A stretch of 33,276 nucleotides of DNA from JBEKYD01 sp049509915 (GTDB lineage Bacteria > Acidobacteriota > Terriglobia > Bryobacterales > Bryobacteraceae): the NCBI GenBank assembly GCA_049509915.1, contig JBEKZL010000043.1, positions 1 to 33,276 on the forward strand, in the 5' to 3' direction. Below the pieces are notes generated by a model that saw only the letters and a program-made list of their open reading frames with translations, ran no database searches and was not told the DNA's origin. Below, piece after piece: positions 1-8,590 of the stretch; positions within the stretch are counted from its first letter, which is position 1; the number at the start of each line of letters is the position of its first letter. The position numbers were made by a program, and so were the translations under genes.

Positions 1-46
1 TTTCGACCTTCTGAAGGTCACCTGCCGAGCATAGTGTACCCAGTAG

Positions 47-574
47 GCCACAGTCACAATCCGCTCTATTCCCCAAATAATCAGCTACTTCCAGCTCATC
101 GAGAGCGGGAACTTCGGAATAGCGGACGATCTGCTCGAAGACGCCCGGCATCTGGCCGAGAAAGGCGCAGCGGAAAATCGGGATTCCCGCCGGCGGCGCG
201 CAATTTCGACCGCTTATTATGCCGTGTTTCCTTCGCTGGTAGAAGATTTTGTGGCGGATTGGCCGTTCACCGGCCAACGGGCGCGGCTTGCCCGCATGTT
301 CAAACATCAGAGGATGCGAGACGCAGCATTCGCACCGAAAGATAAGCGGAATCCAACGCAGGCAGAGACGCAAGTGGTGGATGTCATCACGGCGTTCGGA
401 CTGCTTCAGGGGGATCGGCACAGAGCCGATTACGACATGGGCTGGAAGCCCGTTGGAACCGACGTCGCGGACGCGATCACGCTGGCGGAATCGGCGTTTG
501 CAAACTGGCGTGCGGTACGGGTTGAAGTCGTGGCCCGAGAACACCTTCTGTCGATGTTCGGTGCAAAGCGATAA
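47..574 (+). pseudogene. HEPN-like domain protein, 5'-truncated
   Basis: The frame is open from just after a stop at 44-46 to the stop at 572-574. It carries a recognisable HEPN-type core: a helix reading DDLLEDARHLAEKG, then RRRRAISTAYYAVF, and later a helical stretch with RHRADYDMG and AFANWRAVR. HEPN proteins are helical, often RNases or nucleotidyltransferase partners in toxin-antitoxin and defence pairs. Between the upstream stop and the conserved part there is no in-frame ATG, GTG or TTG; the first such codon is a GTG at 224, inside the conserved YYAVF motif. So the gene has lost its start, or begins at a non-canonical codon. No MNT partner is visible, but the window edge is only 46 bases away. 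Family assignment is by motif memory only. Confidence 0.5.
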
Positions 575-623
575 GGGCTGACTCAGCGGCTGGGCAGAGA
601 GCCGAGATGGGTGTTACAGGGCT

Positions 624-1538
624 CTACTTATCCCCGGTCGCCAGCAGCGTCTCAAAATACGGCGCTTCCGCTTCCCGATGCACCACGGCAGTTTCCACAT
701 TGCGGAAGCCGGCGGTCTTGAGACACCGCTCCATTTCGAGCTCTGTAAATCCCAGCCAGAGATCGGCATATAGCTCGCGCGCCTGTTCGAAGTGATGGCG
801 GTTGAGATCGAGCACAGCCACGCGGCCGCCGGGCTTGAGGATTCGCCGCGCTTCAGCGGCGGCGCGTTCGGGATGGCGGGCGTGGTGCAGGGCCTGGCTG
901 AAAAACGCCAGGTCCACGGTGCCGGTGCGAATGGGAACGTCTTCCAGGTCGCCGAGCCGGTACTCCAGGTTGGCGATGCCGTGTTTGCGGGCGATTTCGG
1001 ATCCGAACTCCACCATTTTCTCGGAATTGTCGATGGCGATCACTCGCTTGGCGCGCTGTGCCATCAACTGGGAAATGGTTCCCTCGCCGGCGCCGAGATC
1101 GGCGATCACCATGGGTGGCATGAGCTTGAGCAGGGCTTCGGCCACGCCTTTCCAGGAGCGGCCGGGCACGTATTGGCGGCCGAACTTGCCGGCCAGTTCG
1201 TCGAAGTAGCGGCGCATGGTGTCCTGCCGCTTGCGTAGCGCCAGCCGCAGGGCATCGCGGTCCCCGGCGGTCTCGGGCACTTCGGCGGCGGCGCCGCGCA
1301 GCACCGTCATCAACTCGGCGGGAGCCTGCAGGCGGTAGAAGGCGTTCTTCCCGGTGCGCCGGTCGTCCACCAGGCCGGCCTGCTTCAATTGCGCCAGATG
1401 GGTCGAAATGTGGCTCTGCCCCAGCCCCAGGATCTCCTGCAGCTCGGCCACGCTGAGCTCTTCCCGATCGAGGACGAGGAGCAGGCGCAGGCGGTTGGGA
1501 TCGGCCGCCAGGCGCAGCGATTTTAGAATTGACGCCAT
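624..1538 (-). CDS. ArsR-family regulator fused to SAM-dependent methyltransferase domain (SahR-like)
   Basis: About 304 aa. Residues 1-75 are an ArsR winged helix-turn-helix (ADPNRLRLLLVLDREELSV, then GQSHISTHLAQLKQAGLV as recognition helix). From about residue 145 there is a class I methyltransferase fold with the SAM-binding glycine loop ADLGAGEGT and the acidic residue in VIAIDNS. ArsR-methyltransferase fusions called SahR are known in Proteobacteria to control SAM-cycle genes (ahcY, metK, methionine synthesis) in response to S-adenosylhomocysteine. This gene is divergent from ahcY-metK, so a SahR-like role is a strong inference. I chose ATG 1538 over an upstream TTG at 1562: the homology starts there, and a minus-strand promoter predicts a transcript start only a few bases upstream, so the mRNA is nearly leaderless and no Shine-Dalgarno is expected. 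The regulator probably represses both directions. Confidence 0.85.
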   Translation of the reverse strand: MASILKSLRLAADPNRLRLLLVLDREELSVAELQEILGLGQSHISTHLAQLKQAGLVDDRRTGKNAFYRLQAPAELMTVLRGAAAEVPETAGDRDALRLALRKRQDTMRRYFDELAGKFGRQYVPGRSWKGVAEALLKLMPPMVIADLGAGEGTISQLMAQRAKRVIAIDNSEKMVEFGSEIARKHGIANLEYRLGDLEDVPIRTGTVDLAFFSQALHHARHPERAAAEARRILKPGGRVAVLDLNRHHFEQARELYADLWLGFTELEMERCLKTAGFRNVETAVVHREAEAPYFETLLATGDK

Positions 1539-1557
1539 CCGGTAATGCCAATATAAT
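1529..1557 (+). promoter_or_regulatory. sigma70-type promoter of ahcY-metK
   Basis: TTGACG at 1529-1534 and a perfect TATAAT at 1552-1557 are separated by exactly 17 bp. Predicted transcription start is near 1564, giving a 5' leader of about 28 nt before the ahcY ATG at 1593, with GAGG at 1584-1587 as ribosome-binding site. The -35 box overlaps the start of the divergent regulator gene. Confidence 0.8.
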
Positions 1558-1578
1558 ATCAATGAATCAAGATTTCAA
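1550..1578 (-). promoter_or_regulatory. sigma70-type promoter of the ArsR-methyltransferase regulator
   Basis: Read on the minus strand: TTGAAA (1578-1573), 17-bp spacer, TATATT (1555-1550). The predicted start lies near 1543, about five bases before the ATG at 1538. The two divergent -10 regions overlap, so polymerase binding in one direction should exclude the other. Confidence 0.55.
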
Positions 1579-1582
1579 GATA
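1556..1582. promoter_or_regulatory. candidate ArsR/SahR-type operator
   Basis: This stretch overlaps the 3' end of the ahcY -10 box and covers the predicted ahcY start site and the regulator's -35 box. It holds three TCAA cores spaced 8 bp apart (1559, 1567, 1575) and is framed by TATC (1557-1560) and GATA (1579-1582). A repressor here would block both promoters. The imperfect dyad is weaker than a typical ArsR palindrome, so the exact boundaries are uncertain. Confidence 0.45.
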
Positions 1583-1592
1583 CGAGGATGAT

Positions 1593-3020
1593 ATGGATAC
1601 TGCCACGCTGGACCAAACCGCAGCCGATTTCAAGGTCGCCGACCTGGCTCTCGCCGATTGGGGACGCAAGGAAATCGGCATCGCCGAACACGAGATGCCG
1701 GGACTGATGGCGATTCGCCGCAAGTACGCACCCTCGCAGCCCCTGGCGGGCGTGCGGGTGACCGGTTCCTTGCACATGACCATCCAGACGGCGGTGCTGA
1801 TCGAGACGTTGGCTGACCTTGGCGCCTCGGTTCGCTGGGCGAGCTGCAATATTTTCTCCACTCAGGATCATGCCGCCGCGGCGATCGCCGCCGCCGGCGT
1901 GCCCGTGTTCGCCTGGAAGGGGGAGTCGCTCGAAGACTACTGGTGGTGCACCTACCTGGCGCTGAGCCACCCGGGCGGCAAGGGTCCGCAACTGATCGTG
2001 GACGACGGCGGCGACGCCACCCTGCTAATCCACAAGGGCTATGAACTGGAGAACGGCAGCGAATGGGTGAACTCGCCCTCAGCCAGCCACGAAGAGCAGG
2101 TCATCAAGGACCTGCTGAAGCGGGTGCACTCCGAGAATCCCCGGCACTGGCACGACATCGTGGCCGACTGGCGCGGCGTCTCGGAGGAAACCACCACCGG
2201 AGTACACCGTTTATATAAGATGCACGAAGCCGGCACGTTGCTGATCCCCGCCATCAACGTGAACGATTCGGTGACCAAGTCGAAGTTCGACAACCTGTAC
2301 GGCTGCCGCGAGTCGCTGGCGGACGGCATCAAACGCGCCACCGACGTGATGGTGGCGGGGAAAGTGGCGGTGGTGTGCGGCTACGGGGACGTGGGCAAGG
2401 GCTCCTCGCATTCGCTGCGCGGCATGGGAGCGCGCGTGGTAGTGACCGAAGTGGATCCCATCAACGCCCTGCAGGCGGCCATGGAAGGCTTCGAAGTGAC
2501 CACGCTGGAAGACACGCTGGGGCGAGGCGACATCTACGTCACCTGCACCGGCAACTGCGAAATCATCACCCTCGAGCACATGGAGAAAATGAAGGACCAG
2601 GCCATCGTGTGCAACATCGGGCACTTCGACAACGAGATTCAGGTGGACCGGCTGAACCTGTCGGCGGCGGTGCGCACCAACATCAAGCCGCAGGTGGACC
2701 GGTACACGTTTCCCGCCGGCAACAGCATCTTCGTGCTGGCCGAAGGGCGGCTGGTCAACCTGGGATGCGCCACCGGCCATCCGAGCTTCGTAATGAGCAA
2801 TAGCTTTTCCAATCAGACGCTGGCGCAGCTCGACCTGTGGAAGAACCGCGACAGCTACCGGCCAGGCGTGTACGTCCTGCCCAAGAAACTCGACGAGGAA
2901 GTGGCGCGGCTGCATCTGGAAAAAATCGGCGCCAAGCTGACCACGCTGACTCCAAAGCAGGCCGAATACCTGGGCGTCCCGGTGGAAGGGCCGTACAAGC
3001 CGGATCATTACCGGTATTGA
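1593..3020 (+). CDS. ahcY: adenosylhomocysteinase (S-adenosylhomocysteine hydrolase)
   Basis: 475 aa, the length of the longer bacterial form. It hydrolyses S-adenosylhomocysteine reversibly to homocysteine and adenosine, using tightly bound NAD, and so removes the product inhibitor of methyltransferases in the cytoplasm. Visible motifs: the substrate-domain stretch with SLHMTIQTAVLIETL and NIFSTQDHAAAAI; the NAD-binding glycine loop GYGDVGKGSS near residue 262; NIGHFDNEI; and the conserved C-terminus ending PYKPDHYRY. The ATG has GAGG five bases upstream. metK follows with a 66-nt gap on the same strand, so the two SAM-cycle genes probably share the promoter at 1529-1557. Confidence 0.97.
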   Translation: MDTATLDQTAADFKVADLALADWGRKEIGIAEHEMPGLMAIRRKYAPSQPLAGVRVTGSLHMTIQTAVLIETLADLGASVRWASCNIFSTQDHAAAAIAAAGVPVFAWKGESLEDYWWCTYLALSHPGGKGPQLIVDDGGDATLLIHKGYELENGSEWVNSPSASHEEQVIKDLLKRVHSENPRHWHDIVADWRGVSEETTTGVHRLYKMHEAGTLLIPAINVNDSVTKSKFDNLYGCRESLADGIKRATDVMVAGKVAVVCGYGDVGKGSSHSLRGMGARVVVTEVDPINALQAAMEGFEVTTLEDTLGRGDIYVTCTGNCEIITLEHMEKMKDQAIVCNIGHFDNEIQVDRLNLSAAVRTNIKPQVDRYTFPAGNSIFVLAEGRLVNLGCATGHPSFVMSNSFSNQTLAQLDLWKNRDSYRPGVYVLPKKLDEEVARLHLEKIGAKLTTLTPKQAEYLGVPVEGPYKPDHYRY

Positions 3021-3072
3021 AACCCGCGGCCCGTGGCGGGATGGAATTTGCGTTACAGTGGGAAATTACCGC

Positions 3073-3077
3073 AGGAG
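3073..3077 (+). promoter_or_regulatory. ribosome-binding site fixing the metK start at TTG
   Basis: AGGAG nine bases before TTG 3087. The longer frame from GTG 3033 would add 18 residues not seen in MetK proteins and lacks such a site. Confidence 0.75.
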
Positions 3078-3086
3078 AAGAAACCC

Positions 3087-4256
3087 TTGGCAGACAATCA
3101 AAATTATCTTTTTACTTCGGAATCGGTGACCGAGGGCCACCCCGATAAAATTGCCGATCAGATTTCCGACGCCGTGCTGGATGCGGTGCTGGCGGACGAT
3201 CCCACCGGGCGGGTGGCGTGCGAAGTTCTGGTGACCACCGGCACCTGCATCGTGGCCGGCGAGATCACCACCAAGACCTACGTGGACGTGCCCCGGATCG
3301 CGCGCGGCACCATCGAACACGTGGGGTACAACGACGCCAGCTTCGGGTTCGATTCCCACACCTGCGGCGTGCACAACCTGATCCAGTCGCAATCCCCCGA
3401 TATTTCGATGGGCGTGGACACGGGTGGCGCCGGCGACCAGGGGCTGATGTTCGGGTATGCCTGCGACGAGACACCCGAGCTGATGCCGCTGCCGATCATG
3501 ATGGCGCACAAGCTGGTGCGGCGCCTGAGCCAGGCCCGGCGCCAGGGCGAACTGGACTTTCTGCGGCCCGACGGCAAGAGCCAGGTCAGCGTCGAGTATG
3601 CCGGCAACCGGCCCAAGCGCATCGAAGCGGTGGTGATCTCCACCCAGCACAGCCCAGATATTTCCATCGAAGATCTGCGCGCGGAGGTGAAGAAGCACAT
3701 CATCGACGCGGTGGTGCCGTCGGACATGGTGGATTCCCAGACCAAGTACCACATCAACCCCACCGGGCGGTTCGTGGTGGGCGGCCCGCACGGCGACACC
3801 GGTTTGACCGGCCGAAAGATTATCGTCGACACCTACGGCGGCATGGGCCGGCACGGCGGCGGCGCGTTTTCCGGCAAGGACCCGACGAAGGTGGACCGCT
3901 CGGCCTGCTACCTGGCGCGGTATATCGCCAAGAACCTGGTGGCCTCCGGCCTGGCAACGCGCTGCGAAGTGCAACTTGCCTACGCCATCGGCGTGGCCGA
4001 CCCGGTTTCGGTCACCGTCAACACCTTCGGGACGGGCGCGATTCCGGACGCGCGCTTCACCGACCTGGTGCGGGAAAACTTTGCGCTCACGCCGCGCGCC
4101 ATCATCGAGACTCTGAAACTGCGCCGTCCGATCTACCGCGCCACCGCGGCATTCGGGCATTTCGGCCGGACTGAGGACACTTTCACCTGGGAAGCCACCG
4201 ACAAGGCCGAGATATTGAAGGAACAGGCCGGCGCAGCCCAGGCGGTCGCCCGCTAG
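3087..4256 (+). CDS. metK: S-adenosylmethionine synthetase
   Basis: 389 aa from the TTG start, matching the usual MetK length of about 385-400. It makes S-adenosylmethionine from methionine and ATP in the cytoplasm. Motifs: SESVTEGHPDKIADQISDA at the N-terminus (ATP-site His and metal ligand), GAGDQGLMFGYA, and the glycine-rich GGGAFSGKDPTKVDRSA near residue 257. The start is TTG 3087, giving ADNQNYLFTSES after the initiator, as in other MetK proteins; it is preceded by a good Shine-Dalgarno. It lies downstream of ahcY on the same strand and is probably co-transcribed with it. The two enzymes cover synthesis of SAM and clearance of its spent product. Confidence 0.97.
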   Translation: MADNQNYLFTSESVTEGHPDKIADQISDAVLDAVLADDPTGRVACEVLVTTGTCIVAGEITTKTYVDVPRIARGTIEHVGYNDASFGFDSHTCGVHNLIQSQSPDISMGVDTGGAGDQGLMFGYACDETPELMPLPIMMAHKLVRRLSQARRQGELDFLRPDGKSQVSVEYAGNRPKRIEAVVISTQHSPDISIEDLRAEVKKHIIDAVVPSDMVDSQTKYHINPTGRFVVGGPHGDTGLTGRKIIVDTYGGMGRHGGGAFSGKDPTKVDRSACYLARYIAKNLVASGLATRCEVQLAYAIGVADPVSVTVNTFGTGAIPDARFTDLVRENFALTPRAIIETLKLRRPIYRATAAFGHFGRTEDTFTWEATDKAEILKEQAGAAQAVAR

Positions 4257-4287
4257 TCGCCTGGGACAGACCAGGGCAGTCCTAGGA

Positions 4288-4316
4288 GGGCAGACCATCA
4301 TTTTTCGTGGTCTGCC
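4288..4316. repeat. palindromic repeat, copy 1 (inverted)
   Basis: GGGCAGACCA (4288-4297), a 10-nt loop, then TGGTCTGCC (4308-4316). Its reverse complement matches the copy at 8813-8842 at all but one loop position. Homology to the IS110 transposase begins immediately after it. It may act as a hairpin terminator after metK, but there is no U tract on the plus strand beyond it. Confidence 0.75.
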
Positions 4317-4995
4317 GTCTCAGGGCCGCTCTGGCCGACCCGACCCTGCGCGCCAGCCGCGAGCAACTGTGCGACGCATTGGCGGCGTGCGTGAACCTCG
4401 CCCCGGTGTACCGCCGGCTCCTGAAGATGGAACTGGAACAGCTGCAGTTCCTGGAGGAGCAGATGAGCCGGCTGGGGGCGGGAGATTGCACAACTGCTCA
4501 ACACCCATTCCGAGGCCATCGCACGGCTAGCCGAGCTGCCCGACCCAGGGGTGGAGTCGGCGCAGCAGATCATCGCCGAAGCCGGCCCCCAGGAGGCGGT
4601 ATTTCCCACGGCGAGAGACCTTGCCTCCTGGGTGGGAGTATGCCCGGGCGAGAATGTGACCGCGGGGGAAGCTCATAGCACCCGCTCGCCCAATGGTAAC
4701 CGCAACCTGCGACGCCTGCTCAATCAGGCCGCTCACGCCGCAGTCAAGATGAAGGGGAGCATCTTCCAGGTTGTCTTTCACCGCCTACTGCCTCGCATGG
4801 AGTACAAAGAGGCGAACTGACCATCGCCCACCGCCTGTGTCGGCTCATTTGGATCATCCTCCACCGCCGCGTTCGATACGAAGAACGCGGCCCGTCGGTA
4901 AGCGCCAAAGCCCAGCGCACACGGCTGGAAAAATGATCCGCGAGCTGACCAAAGCCGGCTACAGCGTCCAACTGACGCCAGCAGACCCAGCCTGA
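4317..4995 (+). mobile_element. IS110-family transposase remnant
   Basis: The C-terminal part of an IS110-type transposase (Transposase_20 region) can be followed through frame changes. It starts with LRAALADPTLRASREQL, continues as helices with YRRLLKMELEQLQFLEEQM, shifts frame near 4480-4490, and then reads GVESAQQIIAEAGP, FPTARDLASWVGVCPG and GNRNLRRLLNQAAHAAVKMKG. It shifts again near 4817 (into IAHRLCRLIWIILH) and near 4933 (into MIRELTKAGYSVQL). The N-terminal DEDD catalytic domain is absent. With at least three frameshifts and half the protein missing it cannot be active. Copies of a palindrome lie at both edges in opposite orientation. Confidence 0.85.
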
Positions 4996-5078
4996 GCGAG
5001 GGGGTGTTTTCGACCCTGCCCTGCGGGCGTTTTTCTGTGGCGACGACGAGAACCGGCGGAAATAGTCGAGTATCGGGT

Positions 5079-5109
5079 GTGGGGCACAAATAACGATGGT
5101 CTGCCCCAC
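5079..5109. repeat. palindromic repeat, copy 2 (degenerate)
   Basis: GTGGGGCA (5079-5086) and TGCCCCAC (5102-5109) form 8-bp arms. The interior right half, AACGATGGTCTGCCC, is identical to the copy at 8813-8842; the left half has lost about 5 nt. It has the same orientation as the 8813 copy and is opposite to the 4288 copy, so copies 1 and 2 bracket the IS110 remnant as inverted repeats. Confidence 0.65.
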
Positions 5110-5200
5110 GGCAGATCGATTCGCCCGGCAGCGGGCTACACCCTGGACCCGGAGAGGTCGCGGTGCTAAGCTCAATTTTCATTCATCCAGGTCCGAAATG

Positions 5201-5206
5201 AAGGAG
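5201..5206 (+). promoter_or_regulatory. ribosome-binding site deciding the start of the DUF5107-TPR gene
   Basis: AAGGAG lies nine bases before GTG 5216. It sits inside the longer frame that begins at 5096 or 5198, which argues against those upstream starts. Confidence 0.65.
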
Positions 5207-5215
5207 ATCCTCGTC

Positions 5216-8200
5216 GTGATTCGCAGGCAAACGTTCCTTACCATTTTGGTTTTGATGCTTACGGCCGCCGCCTTTGCCGCCGATGTTTCCGGGGTAAAGG
5301 TCTGGGAGACCAAAGCTGTCATCCCCACTTATCTGGCCGGCGATCCCGAACCGAACCCGATGTTCTTTTTCGGCCGCGAGTCTCAGGGCGCGCAGGGGCC
5401 CGTCTATCCGTACCCCATGTACGACAGCCTTACCGGCAAGAAAGTCGACAAGACTTATACCATGGTCTATCTGGAAAACGAGTATATCCGGATTGGCATT
5501 TTGCCGGAGGTCGGCGGCCGCATTCTGGAGGGCGTCGATAAGACCAATAACTATAACTTCATCTACCGGCAACACGTCATCAAGCCGGCTTTGATCGGCC
5601 TGATCGGCGCGTGGATTTCCGGCGGCGTGGAATGGAACATCCCGCACCATCACCGCGCCAGCACCTTTATTCCGGTGCAATACAAGGTGGAGGAAAACGC
5701 CGACGGCAGCAAGACCGTCTGGGTGGGCGAGCTGGAATTGCGCCAGCGGATGCGCTGGGCCGTGGGGTACACGCTGCGACCGGGGAAAGCTTATCTGGAA
5801 GCCTCGGTACGCATTTTGAACCGCACACCCGAGGTGAACACCATGCTTTGCTTCGCCAACCTGGCGGTGCACGCCACCCAAGACTACCAGGTGATCTTCC
5901 CGCCCAGCACGCAATATGGCGTCTTTCACGGAAAGCGGGAGTTTACTGCCTGGCCGTTCTCCACTACCAGGTACGCCGGGGCGGATTTCACCAAGGGCGT
6001 GGATATCAGTTGGTACAAGAACCACATATCAGCCAATTCGGTCTTTGCCTGGAATTACCAGGACGATTTCTTTGCCGGCTACGACCACGGCAAGGAGGCC
6101 GGGACCATGAGCGTGGCCGATCACAATGTGGTGCCTGGCAAGAAGTTCTGGACCTGGGGCAACGGCCCCAGCGGCAAGCGATGGGACGGCACCCTGACCG
6201 ACGACGACGGTCCGTACATCGAGCTGATGGCGGGCGCGTACTCGGATAATCAACCCGATTACAGTTGGCTCCAGCCCTATGAGACCCGGTCGTTCAAGAT
6301 GAACTGGTACCCTTTCCGGGATATTGGCGGCGTCAAAAAGGCCAACCTGGATGCGGCCGTGAACCTGGACGTGGCCGCCGGAATGGCGAAGGTCGGCTTC
6401 TATGCCACTTCGGCGCACTCCGCCGCCCGGGTGGTGCTCAAAGCCGGGGACAAGGTGCTGCTCGAGGAAGACGTAGCCATCAACCCCGCCAAGCCTTACA
6501 CGAAACAGGTCGCCGTACCGGCTGGAATTGACGAACACGATGTGGTGGCCTCGCTCTGGGATGGCACCAAGGAGCTGGTGTCGTACAGTCCCATTCGTCT
6601 CAAGCCCCAACCGGTTCCTCCGGTAGTGACTCCGCCGCCGGCCCCGAAGGAGATCAAGACCAACGAAGAACTCTACCTGGTCGGCCTGCGCGCCGAGCAG
6701 TTCCACGACCCCATCGTGGATCCTCTGCTCTACTGGGAGGAGGCTTTGCACCGCGACTCCGGCGACACCCGCGTGAACACGGTTCTGGGCATCGCGGCCT
6801 TCACCAAGGCCCGATATGCGGAAGCGGAGAAATACCTGCGGAAGGCCCTGGAGCGTGCCACGGACCGCTACACTTCGCCCAAAGATGGCGAGCCGATTTA
6901 CTATCTCGGCGCCACGCTGAAGGCCGAAGGCAAAACCGGCGAAGCGTTCACATCCTTATACAAGGCCACCTGGAGCCAGGACTGGAAGGCCGCCGCCTAC
7001 TATTCGCTGGCACAGATCGCGACCTCGCGCGGCGACATGGTGCAGGCGCTGGAACTAGTCGACCGGTCGATCGACTCCAATGCGCTGAACATCCGTGCGC
7101 AAAACCTCAAAGCTGCCCTGCTGCGCCATCTCGGGCGCAACCAGGAAGCCTTGCAGGTGCTCGCCACCGCATCGCACGCGGCGGACCCGCTGGATGTGCG
7201 CGCCATGGCGGAAAATTACCTGGCATCCGGGGACAAAGAGGCCGCCAGACGCCTGGCCGCCACCATGAACGACCACCCCGCCACGGCTCAGGAAACCGCT
7301 TCGGAATATCTCAATGAAGGGCTCTGGCAGGACGGTACCGACGTCTTGAAGCAGATGACCATGGCGGCGCCGGATAAATCGCGCGTCCACCCCATGGCTT
7401 ACTACTACCTCGGCTGTTTCGCGCAGAAGCTGGGCCAGATCCAAAATGCCTCCGAGTATTATCAACTGGCTCAGTCGATGCCGCCGGAGTATGTCTTTCC
7501 ATTCCAGACGGAGGCTATCGAGGTGCTCAGGCAGGCGATGCGCGCCAACCCGCGCGACGCGCGCGCACCTTATTATTTAGGCAACGTCTTATATGACTGG
7601 CAGCCGGAGGAAGCCACCCGGATGTGGGAGGCATCGGCGGCGCTCGACCCCTCGTTCGCCATCACGCATCGCAACCTGGCAGTTGCCTACATGCACCAGG
7701 CGTCCGGGGCCGATCTGACCAAGGCCATTGCCGAGTTGGAGAAAGCCGTCTCTCTCGAACATAAGTACGCACTCCACTTCACCGAACTGGACGAGCTCTA
7801 CGAAAAGGCCGGGACGCCGATCGAGAAGCGCCTGCCGTTGTTCCGGCAGAATGCCTCGGTGGTGGCGCGCCGGGACGACGCCCTCAACCGTGCCGTGGCT
7901 CTGCAGGTGGCCAATGGCCAGCTCGACGACGCCATCCGGACCATGACCGATCACACCTTCGCCGTAGCCGAAGGCGCCAATCTGAACGTTGTGGATCACT
8001 GGACCGATGCGCATATTCTGCGTGCCCAAACGGAGATCCAGGCCAAGCGCTTCCAGGAGGCGCTGGCCGACCTGCGCACGGCCGCCACCGTTCCCGCGAA
8101 TCTGCCGGTGGGCTTCGAGTTCGGTGGGGCCAACGCCCGCGATCCGGAACTGGCTTACTGGACCGGCGTCGCTTATGCTGGCCGCGGGGAAACGCAAAAG

Positions 8201-8590
8201 GCCGCCGAGCAATGGAAGCGCGCGGCGGCGGCGCCGGAATCGGCTTCTGAGCGCCGCGCCAACCAGTTCCGCCGCGTCACCGGCAGCCCTCAAGCCTACT
8301 ACCAGGGCCTGGCACTGCTGAAATTGGGTGAGACGGAAAAAGCCCAAGCTCTATTCCAGGGGCTGGTGCAATCCGGGCAGAATGGGCTGAAAGAGCCGGC
8401 GCCAGCGGCCAGCCGCCTGGACGGCGCCGAGATTTCGCCGCGCGCCCGCACCGCCAACGCCCATTACCTCGAAGGCCTTGGCTACCTGGGCCTTAAAGAC
8501 CAGGCGCACGCCAAAGCCGAATTCAGCCAAGCCGTCCGGATCAGCCCCGACCTGGTTGGCGCCAGAGCGGCATTGTCGTCGCTGCGATAA
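5216..8590 (+). CDS. secreted DUF5107 and tetratricopeptide-repeat protein
   Basis: 1124 aa. From the chosen GTG start the protein opens with a clean signal peptide (IRRQ, a hydrophobic run, then AFA before ADVSG), so it is exported. Residues of about 40-400 match the DUF5107 type, a mutarotase-like beta-sandwich: NEYIRIGILPEVGGRILEG, GGVEWNIPHHHRAS, and aromatic and His-rich stretches typical of carbohydrate-binding surfaces. After a proline-rich linker (PQPVPPVVTPPPAP) the rest is a long array of TPR-like helices, for example YAEAEKYLRKALE, ARAPYYLGNVLYDW and RETQKAAEQWKRAA. A role in recognising or processing a glycan is plausible but unproven; no catalytic residues can be assigned. It stands alone between the IS110 relic and a hairpin cluster and is intact over 3.4 kb. 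Confidence 0.85.
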   Translation: MIRRQTFLTILVLMLTAAAFAADVSGVKVWETKAVIPTYLAGDPEPNPMFFFGRESQGAQGPVYPYPMYDSLTGKKVDKTYTMVYLENEYIRIGILPEVGGRILEGVDKTNNYNFIYRQHVIKPALIGLIGAWISGGVEWNIPHHHRASTFIPVQYKVEENADGSKTVWVGELELRQRMRWAVGYTLRPGKAYLEASVRILNRTPEVNTMLCFANLAVHATQDYQVIFPPSTQYGVFHGKREFTAWPFSTTRYAGADFTKGVDISWYKNHISANSVFAWNYQDDFFAGYDHGKEAGTMSVADHNVVPGKKFWTWGNGPSGKRWDGTLTDDDGPYIELMAGAYSDNQPDYSWLQPYETRSFKMNWYPFRDIGGVKKANLDAAVNLDVAAGMAKVGFYATSAHSAARVVLKAGDKVLLEEDVAINPAKPYTKQVAVPAGIDEHDVVASLWDGTKELVSYSPIRLKPQPVPPVVTPPPAPKEIKTNEELYLVGLRAEQFHDPIVDPLLYWEEALHRDSGDTRVNTVLGIAAFTKARYAEAEKYLRKALERATDRYTSPKDGEPIYYLGATLKAEGKTGEAFTSLYKATWSQDWKAAAYYSLAQIATSRGDMVQALELVDRSIDSNALNIRAQNLKAALLRHLGRNQEALQVLATASHAADPLDVRAMAENYLASGDKEAARRLAATMNDHPATAQETASEYLNEGLWQDGTDVLKQMTMAAPDKSRVHPMAYYYLGCFAQKLGQIQNASEYYQLAQSMPPEYVFPFQTEAIEVLRQAMRANPRDARAPYYLGNVLYDWQPEEATRMWEASAALDPSFAITHRNLAVAYMHQASGADLTKAIAELEKAVSLEHKYALHFTELDELYEKAGTPIEKRLPLFRQNASVVARRDDALNRAVALQVANGQLDDAIRTMTDHTFAVAEGANLNVVDHWTDAHILRAQTEIQAKRFQEALADLRTAATVPANLPVGFEFGGANARDPELAYWTGVAYAGRGETQKAAEQWKRAAAAPESASERRANQFRRVTGSPQAYYQGLALLKLGETEKAQALFQGLVQSGQNGLKEPAPAASRLDGAEISPRARTANAHYLEGLGYLGLKDQAHAKAEFSQAVRISPDLVGARAALSSLR

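Noticed and set aside
598..625. AGAGCC/GGCTCT inverted repeat as terminator between the HEPN fragment and the regulator gene
   Set aside because: Only 6-bp arms around a 16-nt loop, no U tract, and it overlaps the regulator's stop codon; too weak to annotate.
1558..1592. SAM or SAH riboswitch before ahcY
   Set aside because: The predicted leader is only about 28 nt, too short for any known SAM/SAH aptamer; control by the divergent ArsR-type protein is more likely.
2211..4301. Long minus-strand frames opposite ahcY and metK (2211-3008 and 3066-4301)
   Set aside because: His/Val/Gly-rich shadow translations of highly conserved G+C-rich genes; no family resemblance and no ribosome-binding sites.
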